In this document: in pieces, positions 1-5,964 of the stretch
Layout: each line of letters starts with the position of its first letter
How positions within the stretch are numbered: position 1 is the first letter of the stretch
DNA from: a virus
Length of the DNA stretch: 39,670 nucleotides
Virus record (IMG/VR): IMGVR_UViG_3300020159_000809
Span: 1-39,670 of that record
Direction: 5' to 3' (one strand)
Notes under the pieces: model-generated
Seen by the model: the letters and a program-made list of their open reading frames with translations, nothing else
The model's database searches: none
What the model was told of the DNA's origin: nothing
Translations under genes and position numbers: made by a program

Positions 1-26
1 AGTATGTCTTCTGAGTAGTTACGCAA
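1..26 (-). CDS. Possible start of a truncated downstream gene
   Basis: A TTG codon at 24-26 lies six bases downstream of an AAAGGA ribosome-binding sequence, and the frame stays open to the window edge (eight codons). It follows the stop of the 23-residue peptide by 17 bases. Too little is visible to assign a product. The start may equally be a chance match. Confidence 0.2.
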
Positions 27-43
27 ATGAAATCCTTTCACAA

Positions 44-115
44 TTAGTATCTGTTCATACTAGATCGTGAGAGGAAGTAAAAGCAAGCAAGGGCAAATAG
101 CACTACAAATCTCAT
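44..115 (-). CDS. Small hydrophobic peptide, 23 residues
   Basis: The ATG is preceded at six bases by an AGGAG ribosome-binding site, stronger than many sites in this genome. The peptide opens MRFVVLFALACFYFL and then turns polar and basic (SRSSMNRY). This gives one short potential membrane segment with a positively charged tail. It lies just downstream of the paired hairpins at 130-175. It could be a small membrane peptide (lysis, exclusion or leader role) or a non-functional open frame. No family is recognised. Confidence 0.35.
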   Translation of the reverse strand: MRFVVLFALACFYFLSRSSMNRY

Positions 116-129
116 GTTGTACTCCTGAT

Positions 130-175
130 GTTGGACTAATTTATCCAACCCTACTACAACTATTTAGTTGTAGTA
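130..175 (-). terminator. Two tandem inverted repeats at the end of the 80-residue gene
   Basis: Positions 152-162 and 165-175 form a perfect 11-base inverted repeat with only two bases between the arms. The TAG stop of the upstream gene lies inside it. A second repeat follows at 130-135 and 144-149 (GTTGGA/TCCAAC). On the minus strand these would fold as consecutive hairpins right after the gene. No U-tract follows, so intrinsic termination is unproven. A protein-binding operator, an RNA-stability element or control of the following small peptide are alternatives. Confidence 0.4.
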
Positions 176-402
176 TTCCAGTGGTACACGGCTTGGTGGA
201 GAACACCCAAAACATCGTCAGGGTTCTCGTCTTCGTTCTCTAAGGCTTGGCAATAACTATTTGCTGCTTTGATAATGCTTTCAGCATTAGCCAGTTTCTT
301 AGCAAATGAATCAACCAGTTGGCGTAGTGCTTGTTTATCGTCATACGCCCTAGCGAGAGAGACTTGAAGATCTTGAATTACTGCAAACTCAAATGATTCC
401 AT
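160..402 (-). CDS. Hypothetical 80-residue helical protein
   Basis: This acidic protein reads almost entirely as helix, with heptad-like spacing across residues 5-55 (VIQDLQVSLARAYDDKQALRQL region), suggesting a coiled coil. A GAGG site lies four bases before the ATG. The gene stands alone between a putative promoter region (403-454) and a hairpin covering its stop codon, so it may form its own transcription unit. It has a single Cys and no catalytic motif, and no family is recognised. The start is fairly secure because the frame begins directly after the intergenic region. Confidence 0.6.
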   Translation of the reverse strand: MESFEFAVIQDLQVSLARAYDDKQALRQLVDSFAKKLANAESIIKAANSYCQALENEDENPDDVLGVLHQAVYHWNTTTK

Positions 403-412
403 AAAACCTCAT

Positions 413-446
413 TTCATAGGTTATATACCAGCGTACATCCTATGAA
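413..446 (-). promoter_or_regulatory. Putative promoter/operator with an 8-base inverted repeat
   Basis: The gap between the 478-residue gene and the 80-residue gene carries TTCATAGG (413-420) and its reverse complement CCTATGAA (439-446). On the minus strand the spacer contains TGGTATATAAC, an extended -10-like element (TATATA at 422-427). A perfect TTGACA lies further upstream (453-458), but 25 bases away rather than the usual 16-18. A regulator bound to the inverted repeat would overlap the promoter. This is based on consensus matching only. Confidence 0.35.
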
Positions 447-454
447 TGGTCTTG

Positions 455-1891
455 TCAAGCATCGTCCGAAAGATCTAGGACATCTTGGTACATGGTATTG
501 GCTTGGTGGGCGTTTAATCCCCCACTGGACAACTGCCTAGTGACATCTCCAGCACTCTGACCAAACAAACGACTCAGCACTCCACTACTTCCACGAGCCT
601 CTACTTCTAAGCGAACCATATCCCGTGTATCACTTATGTTCCTAAACTTCTCAACAAGATTAAAGAGTCTGTCTACTTCCCCTGAAAGTGCTGGGTCAAG
701 ACCTTGTCCTTCTAGTTCTTCAGCAAAGCGAGCAAACAAAACACGACTCACTTGCATCTCCAACATTGCCCTCAATGCGGCTTGTAATTGATCCTTAGTT
801 TTGATCTCTACAGGTAACTTAAAACCACACTCAGAATCTTGTCGGAAAGCAGGGCAACGAGCGCTGAGATAGCAACTATTGCATTGACGTAAAAGGTTGC
901 CTTTATACGAAATTACTGGTATCTTTTCAACGCCTAATTCTTCAGATTCTTCATCACCAGCAAGGGTTTGAGCGAGTTGTGGAGTGAATTGCTCAATACC
1001 AATAACAGGTAGTAATACTTTGTCATCCTCGTGCCGCATCTCAGCACCTCGGATACTAATACTTGACCCCCTCGGTGCCACATTTGGAACGGAAGGCACA
1101 TTGCTGGGATAGTTACTATCCGTGACACTTTCTGATAGACCAATTTCTTGCTCATCATCAAGTTCTTGAGGCTCATAGACCCCAAAAGTTGTCTTTTCCC
1201 ACGCTTGCCAAGACACAATCGCAAGCCTTGCTACTTCAGAGTTATCATCTTGAACAATGGCATCATAATCAATACCTAGTTTAATGATGTCGTTTCGGTG
1301 TTTCTTTCGGGCAGAATCCTTCTGCTGGGCTGGGTATCGGCGTAGCCCATGACCATCCCAAACTTGAGTCTCACCATAGCGAACGGCAGATGTCCAAGAA
1401 CCCACAATTACTGAATCCCAAGGTAGCGAGGCAATAACATCGGGCTTGGACGACAACCCAATCAATTTAGCATCCCACCTTTGGACTAAGTTTCTAATGC
1501 GGGATATCGTTTTGCCATTAACTGCTTTGTCGCTGATTGCTGCTCTGCCATTCTTTTGGCATAACCACGCAAGTCGTTCCATATCGTCTGGGTCATTCCA
1601 TACAGGAATGTAGCGTTCACCTAGCCAAGTACCGTCATAATCGGGTCTTCCTATGACCATTGCAATGTTTTCGTAGTGTTGTCTGACAAAATCGTCATAG
1701 CGACTGACATCCTCATCAGTCTCCGAGGTGTACAAAACGATGTCTCCAGCAGGGAACATTACAGACAAATCAAGTTCTTTTTTCTTAGGAATTGGTAAAT
1801 GAGTGAGATTTACTGCATACTGCGTAACACCTGATGCCTGAAGCAGTGACCTGTGGGATGCCTTTTCAGCATTGGCAAAATAGACTTTCAT
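455..1891 (-). CDS. Unknown 478-residue protein with N-terminal alternating strand/helix domain and Cys cluster
   Basis: The first ~230 residues alternate short hydrophobic strands and helices (MKVYFANAE, YAVNLTHL, DIVLYTSE, IAMVIGRPDY, YIPVWNDPD, KLIGLSS, VIVGSW), which suggests a Rossmann- or TIM-barrel-like enzyme. A distant link to phage tRNA-guanine transglycosylase/DpdA-like barrels is possible but unproven. A disordered linker (~residues 250-300) is followed by a Cys cluster at ~340-360 (CNSC, RCPAF, ECGF) that could hold zinc or an Fe-S cluster. A helical C-terminal third completes the protein. The start overlaps the HAD-like gene stop as ATGA, so the two are probably co-translated. 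Confidence 0.75.
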   Translation of the reverse strand: MKVYFANAEKASHRSLLQASGVTQYAVNLTHLPIPKKKELDLSVMFPAGDIVLYTSETDEDVSRYDDFVRQHYENIAMVIGRPDYDGTWLGERYIPVWNDPDDMERLAWLCQKNGRAAISDKAVNGKTISRIRNLVQRWDAKLIGLSSKPDVIASLPWDSVIVGSWTSAVRYGETQVWDGHGLRRYPAQQKDSARKKHRNDIIKLGIDYDAIVQDDNSEVARLAIVSWQAWEKTTFGVYEPQELDDEQEIGLSESVTDSNYPSNVPSVPNVAPRGSSISIRGAEMRHEDDKVLLPVIGIEQFTPQLAQTLAGDEESEELGVEKIPVISYKGNLLRQCNSCYLSARCPAFRQDSECGFKLPVEIKTKDQLQAALRAMLEMQVSRVLFARFAEELEGQGLDPALSGEVDRLFNLVEKFRNISDTRDMVRLEVEARGSSGVLSRLFGQSAGDVTRQLSSGGLNAHQANTMYQDVLDLSDDA

Positions 1892-2373
1892 TCAGAGGCT
1901 CCTACGTCTTTGTAGAGAGACTGTACATCAATTTCATGTGCTAGATCACTCCATATCTGGCGCTCTTTGGGCTTATTATCTCGCCATTCTGGGCGAATAA
2001 AGTTAGGTAAACAAACTAAAATGCTGGGAATAGCATCCTGCATTACAAGCGTGACAGTCTCAGGATTGGTATCTACAAACCAATCAATCTTTCCGTAAAC
2101 TGCGTTTAAGTCACGAACACGGTCACGGAAGGCTGTTGGTCCTTTCCCTTTTACTGTATCTGCAAGTGCAAACTTATAGCCTTCTCGTTTAGCCCAAGCG
2201 TTTAACATTTCAGGATCAATGTCATTACCACCAAGAATAATCATTCTTCCGTGATACCTTGCGTACAAGGCTTCATACAGTTTTTGACCATCAGGTATTG
2301 GTTGTCTTGCGCCTGGAACCATTGCCTTATCGGTTGGTGCGTAGGCTAAAACATCAAAGGTAACTACGAGCAC
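1888..2373 (-). CDS. HAD-like protein, 161 residues
   Basis: The fold pattern resembles a small HAD-superfamily phosphatase: a first strand with an Asp (VTFDVLAY), a GGND turn after the second strand (MIILGGNDID), and a late WFVDTNPETV strand like HAD motif III. The C-terminal FIRPEWR is a distinctive conserved-looking end. The classical DxDxT loop is not present, so activity is uncertain. I place the start at a GTG at 2371-2373, because it overlaps the upstream stop as TAGTG, a junction type used elsewhere here. The open frame extends 24 codons further upstream, but over the neighbouring gene. Confidence 0.65.
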   Translation of the reverse strand: MLVVTFDVLAYAPTDKAMVPGARQPIPDGQKLYEALYARYHGRMIILGGNDIDPEMLNAWAKREGYKFALADTVKGKGPTAFRDRVRDLNAVYGKIDWFVDTNPETVTLVMQDAIPSILVCLPNFIRPEWRDNKPKERQIWSDLAHEIDVQSLYKDVGASE

Positions 2374-2831
2374 TAGTCGTACATACCCATTTGTGTACGC
2401 TCCTTGTGAGCGACATACCCTGAACCTACTGGGCAATAATGGCAAAGGTACTGACGATTGGCTTTTGGAACACCAACTTTACGACCAATGGTCTTGGATT
2501 CATCTTCCCAATCAATACAACTACCTTTAGGTGCACCATGTCGTTGGAAACACTTGAGTGCTTCTACTTTAAGATCGTCACGAACTTCACGAACTTCAAT
2601 CTCATTCTTCATCAATTCTTTTTTGATGCCTGTCTCACCATCTAATGCATCATATGTTGCTTGATCGCATCGGTATATCTGAGACATATGTGATTCAGGG
2701 GAAGGATCTTGGGCACGACCTAAGTGCATCTTAATGATCTCTTGCAATTCCATGTCATTATCTGCGTTACCGTCATAGTCCCGCATTTTGTGCATTGTCC
2801 CGCATGAGTTACAAACTAACAATCTTGGCAT
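2373..2831 (-). CDS. Zinc-binding protein, 152 residues
   Basis: Two CxxC knuckles bracket the protein, C7-x2-C10 near the N-terminus (CNSC) and C130-x2-C133 near the C-terminus (CHYC). Additional Cys residues lie between them (RCDQ, KCFQ, SCIDW). This suggests a zinc-ribbon or treble-clef fold closed by pairing both ends. The middle is charged and helical. No enzymatic motif is visible. It sits directly upstream of the HAD-like gene (TAGTG overlap), and the 478-residue gene two positions downstream also carries a Cys cluster. Function unknown. Confidence 0.7.
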   Translation of the reverse strand: MPRLLVCNSCGTMHKMRDYDGNADNDMELQEIIKMHLGRAQDPSPESHMSQIYRCDQATYDALDGETGIKKELMKNEIEVREVRDDLKVEALKCFQRHGAPKGSCIDWEDESKTIGRKVGVPKANRQYLCHYCPVGSGYVAHKERTQMGMYD

Positions 2832-2869
2832 GTTGTACTACTTTCTTGTGAACTTACTACCTTGGTAGT

Positions 2870-3049
2870 CTACTCTTTTTCGTCATCCCAAGTATCATCA
2901 TGAATACCCAATGCGTCTAAAAACTCTCTTGCTTGGTCCATAATGTTACTACTGCTAGGGTGGAATTGCTGTCGCTCGCCACGCATCGCCATACGCTTGT
3001 CCCTTGCTTTTTGCGCCTTTTCAAAACTATAGATTTTTGCGTCAGGCAT
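2870..3049 (-). CDS. Small hypothetical protein, 59 residues
   Basis: The ATG at 3047-3049 overlaps the stop of the preceding gene as TAATG, the same coupling seen throughout this region. The protein has a basic N-terminal half (KAQKARDKRMAMRG) and an acidic C-terminus ending DDTWDDEKE. It looks helical with a central QQFHPSSSNIMDQAREF segment. No known family is recognised. The coupling and the otherwise gene-free 200 bases support it being real. Confidence 0.6.
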   Translation of the reverse strand: MPDAKIYSFEKAQKARDKRMAMRGERQQFHPSSSNIMDQAREFLDALGIHDDTWDDEKE

Positions 3050-3252
3050 TACAGACTTATTGTTGGGTCAGAAACCTCAGCCATAGGGCTTTTTGGGGAA
3101 ACACCATACTGTGATTGAAGCACCATTTGACGCTTCATAGAAGGTCCAGACTCCACTACACCGCCACGATCTGGGGTGAGATTCTTAAATGCGCCATCAG
3201 TAATACCTAGGCGAAGGTCATTGTTTTGGGAACGAGATGAGTTTACAGCCAT
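3049..3252 (-). CDS. Small hypothetical protein, 67 residues
   Basis: A polar, Ser/Asn/Gly-rich protein with no predicted membrane segment and a likely disordered start (MAVNSSRSQNNDLRLGITDG). It lies between a His-rich 97-residue protein and the 59-residue protein, and its stop overlaps the next start. It belongs by position and composition to the set of small minor proteins. No motif beyond low complexity is recognised. Confidence 0.55.
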   Translation of the reverse strand: MAVNSSRSQNNDLRLGITDGAFKNLTPDRGGVVESGPSMKRQMVLQSQYGVSPKSPMAEVSDPTISL

Positions 3253-3268
3253 GATCTATTTTACCACC

Positions 3269-3562
3269 TTACTCGCCCATATGGGAATAGTGTTCATCTC
3301 CAGTAAGTCGGCGGTACCACGAACCTTGATGTTGTACATCATCATAAATGTGCTTACCACCAGAATCAACCATGCTGTCTGGGAGTGCTCTACGGGCTTT
3401 TCCGTGCATATCATTTGCCATACGCCATGCATCTGTGTGAGCAGTCTCTCCACGAAAGGTGTGAAAATGCTTGCCTTCTTTAGTTACAACCCCTGTCATA
3501 CCGTCATCAGTATGCCCATGACCAATACCTAAACCTAAATATGTATGATTCCAATTTTCCAT
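3269..3562 (-). CDS. His-rich small protein, 97 residues
   Basis: Eleven or more His residues are spread along the chain (GIGHGHTDDG, KHFHTF, DEHYSHMG), which could bind a metal or simply mark a composition bias. It begins two bases after the stop of the RGG-box protein, with no clear ribosome-binding site, so translational coupling is likely. An alternative overlapping frame on the same strand (3256-3453) is shorter and poorly placed. Function unknown, and it probably belongs to the minor-protein set. Confidence 0.55.
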   Translation of the reverse strand: MENWNHTYLGLGIGHGHTDDGMTGVVTKEGKHFHTFRGETAHTDAWRMANDMHGKARRALPDSMVDSGGKHIYDDVQHQGSWYRRLTGDEHYSHMGE

Positions 3563-3564
3563 AA

Positions 3565-4377
3565 TTACTTCTTTCCAACCTTGGATGAACCAATTTTAGC
3601 AGGCTTGCCAAGAGATGCTCCAGTAACTGAACCAAATGAAATCGCTGGTGAGCCTGGCTGACCTGGACCTTGCTGTGTTGCTGGTGGTGCACTTGCTCCA
3701 GCGTAGTTATTTACTTGTCTAGCATCTGTATTATTTGCTTGAATGGTGGGGGCGCTAGTATTGCCACTATAAGTTGTAGCACCTGCTACAGCAGGCTTTT
3801 GCTTTGGTCCACGAGCAACTGGAGTTCGTGCACCTGATTTGTTTTGCTGGTCTCTAGTTTTTCTAGCCGCTTGTTGTGCAGGAGTAACTACCCTTTTAGG
3901 TTTTGTGCTTTGTTGTCCTTGCGGTGCAGGTTGCACTTGTGGTGCGGCAGCACCACCACTGTTATTATTAAACGCATTTTGGTTCTGCCCACCTAAACCT
4001 TGTTGGTTGTATGTGTTCCCAGAACCTTCACCAAAACCGCCACCTACAAAAGTGGTGTTGTTGCTGTTTGTATCACCACCATCATTTCCACCACCTCTAC
4101 CTCCACGCCTGCCTCCACGCCTGCCTCCACCCATTCCCCTGTTACCATAAAGACTGATCGGGCCTTGACCGTAGAGTGCACTTTGCATTAAATTTGCGCC
4201 AAATCCACCTTGTGTACCTGCGGCGTTGTTTGGCATATTGGAAGCACTGAAGTCTTTTTGTACACCTGCGGTTGGTGCTTGGAACCTTGATTGCTGAGGC
4301 GCTTCTCCACGTTCCATTCTTCCCGTGACGTTATACAACGGCTGTTGGTTGACTCCACCAAATCTATTTTCAGGCAT
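3565..4377 (-). CDS. RGG-box, Q/N/G-rich disordered protein, 270 residues
   Basis: The protein is low in complexity throughout. Residues ~80-97 are an RGG/RG box (MGGGRRGGRRGGRGGG), a motif class known from RNA- and G-quadruplex-binding proteins. Residues 124-142 carry NQQGLGGQNQNAFNNNSGG, shared with the 505-residue protein at 5964-7481. Residues 211-220 carry TIQANNTDAR followed by NNY, shared with the tape measure at 32402-35089. The C-terminus is basic (SSKVGKK). A structural or scaffolding role is inferred from composition and from the link to the tape measure, and no enzymatic domain is visible. The ATG has no clear ribosome-binding site. Confidence 0.75.
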   Translation of the reverse strand: MPENRFGGVNQQPLYNVTGRMERGEAPQQSRFQAPTAGVQKDFSASNMPNNAAGTQGGFGANLMQSALYGQGPISLYGNRGMGGGRRGGRRGGRGGGNDGGDTNSNNTTFVGGGFGEGSGNTYNQQGLGGQNQNAFNNNSGGAAAPQVQPAPQGQQSTKPKRVVTPAQQAARKTRDQQNKSGARTPVARGPKQKPAVAGATTYSGNTSAPTIQANNTDARQVNNYAGASAPPATQQGPGQPGSPAISFGSVTGASLGKPAKIGSSKVGKK

Positions 4378-4383
4378 GGACTA

Positions 4384-4704
4384 TTATACCCATAGACTTT
4401 GCATAGAGTATCGCCCTGATCCACTGAACTGATCATCTGTCATTTGTGCTCGTTGCATCATGACTGGAGCACCTGATACCCATGAACGGTAGTTAGGGCT
4501 AAAACGGTCAATTGACAGAACATCTGCCACGCCAAGTTCTTGCTTAACAAACCCTCTACGCTCAGGCATTAGTTGCTGAGGAACTGTAGGGCGAATTGCA
4601 CGAATAGTCGCAGGATCAGAAATAGCAGAATCTAGGGCAATGTCAACCAGCATCTCTTCACGAGATTGCCAAGGTCTACGAGTGCGGAAGTTATCTACAG
4701 GCAC
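4384..4704 (-). CDS. Hypothetical 106-residue protein
   Basis: The start is a GTG overlapping the upstream stop as TAGTG. The protein is Arg/Met/Pro-rich with several short motifs (RTRRPWQSREEM, RPTVPQQLMPERRGF, FSPNYRSWVSGAP) but no recognisable domain. The segment DIALDSAISDPATIRAIRP looks helical. It sits in the block of small proteins between the GPYLN-type protein and the RGG-box protein. Function unknown. Confidence 0.65.
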   Translation of the reverse strand: MPVDNFRTRRPWQSREEMLVDIALDSAISDPATIRAIRPTVPQQLMPERRGFVKQELGVADVLSIDRFSPNYRSWVSGAPVMMQRAQMTDDQFSGSGRYSMQSLWV

Positions 4705-5174
4705 TAGTCCTCAAATTTCTGTGGTGCTTCTCTTCTTTTTGAGAAATCATGCATTTCTTCTGGTCGCATAATAACACCAGGAGTGCTACCAGTCCGAGGT
4801 AGGAGAGGACTCTGATTAGTGTTAGGTAGGCCTGCGTTTCCTGTAAGGTAATGTCTATCTTGAGCAGATAAATGTACGCTATATATCCGATGAACTGAAC
4901 CTAAGTGTTCTGTATTGTCAGGGTCTAATCCAATCTCTTGTGTAATGTTTCTAAGGTCAGTTATATACTTTTTCATACCAGCGAGACCAATTGATGAGAA
5001 AGAACCGTGTTTCTTCTTCATTTGATCAGGTCCTGGCATTGCCGAAAATCGCATATGCTTAATCGCATGCTGGTAGGCTTTTCCGTCTGGAAAGTCTTCA
5101 TCTCCAGGGCTTGGTCCAACTTTACCATTAAGGTAGGGTCCACTTACTGGATTCATGCGATGATCGTGTGCCAA
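4704..5174 (-). CDS. GPYLN-motif protein, 156 residues
   Basis: The N-terminus (M-x3-HR-x4-SGPYLNGK) matches that of the 76-residue protein at 8607-8837 (M-x3-HR-x4-DGPYLNTK). The paralogue alignment supports the TTG at 5172-5174 as the start, even though an ATG lies six codons further in. Later segments include a basic-helical stretch (MKKYITDLRNITQEIG) and GVIMRPEEMHD, whose IMRP resembles the 101-residue protein at 8848-9153. It probably belongs to the minor-protein family of this region. No enzymatic signature. Confidence 0.7.
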   Translation of the reverse strand: MAHDHRMNPVSGPYLNGKVGPSPGDEDFPDGKAYQHAIKHMRFSAMPGPDQMKKKHGSFSSIGLAGMKKYITDLRNITQEIGLDPDNTEHLGSVHRIYSVHLSAQDRHYLTGNAGLPNTNQSPLLPRTGSTPGVIMRPEEMHDFSKRREAPQKFED

Positions 5175-5177
5175 TAG

Positions 5178-5450
5178 TTACAGCCAGTCTTTTGGATCTG
5201 TTGAATTTGACCACTGGTTGCCGATGGGGTCAACTAAAATGTTTCCAGTGCCTTTTCTTTTTGGCTGAAAGTTGTCCCCATAATGACCGTCTGTACCTTC
5301 TGGTGTTTGGTATGAAGAATCATCAGCAGATGTTGGGCGAGGTATTCTTTGGCTCGGAATGTTACCAGAGTCCTCTAAAGATCTAGCAGCGCACTGTGCA
5401 CGATCAACCCTGCGGTTAGGGTGATGCTCTGTACGTTCTCCGTTAGCCAT
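5178..5450 (-). CDS. Tandem paralogue 1 (RT..HPNRRVDR family), 90 residues
   Basis: This is the last transcribed of three consecutive small proteins sharing an N-terminal motif: Met, two or three small residues, R-T/R, two residues, (H/D)(P/S)(N/R)R(R/K)V. Here it reads MANGERTEHHPNRRVDR. The rest is polar and disordered with Gly, Asp and Ser. The start overlaps the preceding stop as TAATG. The shared head with diverging tails suggests a common docking motif. Function unknown. Confidence 0.65.
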   Translation of the reverse strand: MANGERTEHHPNRRVDRAQCAARSLEDSGNIPSQRIPRPTSADDSSYQTPEGTDGHYGDNFQPKRKGTGNILVDPIGNQWSNSTDPKDWL

Positions 5451-5713
5451 TAGTAACCTCCATCATCATAGTCGTAACCGTCATACGAACCAATATCATC
5501 GTTTGGTTCATGCATATTCTCATCTGCTTCCGAATAACTTTCAGCAATACCAGCAGCATCAATACCATTCCACATTGCTTGTTGTTCAGCAATATCTCTT
5601 TGAACACGAGGGTCATCACCAAAGCCAACACCGATTTCAGCGTACCTGTTACCTAATGCTTCTTTAGTAACCTTACGGTTTGAATGATGTCGGGTATCGT
5701 CACCTCTAGGCAT
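5450..5713 (-). CDS. Tandem paralogue 2 (RT..HSNRKV family), 87 residues
   Basis: The N-terminus MPRGDDTRHHSNRKVTK matches the neighbouring proteins on both sides. The C-terminus is strikingly acidic and Tyr/Gly-rich (residues ~70-87, DDIGSYDGYDYDDGGY), which predicts disorder. TAATG overlaps join it to both neighbours, so the three are translated as a unit. No known domain. Confidence 0.65.
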   Translation of the reverse strand: MPRGDDTRHHSNRKVTKEALGNRYAEIGVGFGDDPRVQRDIAEQQAMWNGIDAAGIAESYSEADENMHEPNDDIGSYDGYDYDDGGY

Positions 5714-5964
5714 TAGTCTCTCTTCTCTCTTTCGCTAAAACCTGAATCCATACCCTGTACGCCTTCAGCATCAGATGTCTTATCATTGCCCCAATGTTCT
5801 GGTGCTTCTGGATTCTGGTCATGTGTTTCGTTTGCTCCACACATTTCGCAATGCGCTTCTTTGCCATAATTAGGGCTAGTCATTGCAGCCATGTTTGCAA
5901 TATCAAATGCGTATCGGTCAACTCTACGCCTTGGATCAAACTCTGTGCGGTTACCTTTAGGCAT
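5713..5964 (-). CDS. Tandem paralogue 3 (RT..DPRRRVDR family), 83 residues
   Basis: MPKGNRTEFDPRRRVDR at the N-terminus is the clearest version of the shared motif. Unlike its paralogues it has a Cys pair, HCEMCGANETH (residues ~39-49), which with nearby His could bind zinc. The C-terminus is charged and polar. It is first transcribed of the three and overlaps the 505-residue gene's stop as TAATG. Function unknown. Confidence 0.65.
   Translation of the reverse strand: MPKGNRTEFDPRRRVDRYAFDIANMAAMTSPNYGKEAHCEMCGANETHDQNPEAPEHWGNDKTSDAEGVQGMDSGFSEREKRD

Noticed and set aside
3839-4150. 103-residue + strand open frame rich in Cys and Pro
   Set aside because: It is antisense to the Gly/Arg-rich repeat of the RGG-box protein, and its composition is the mirror of that repeat.
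4383-4388. TATAAT on the minus strand five bases before the RGG-box protein start
   Set aside because: It overlaps the upstream stop codon, has no -35 and is too close for a leader. A leaderless transcript is conceivable but not supported.
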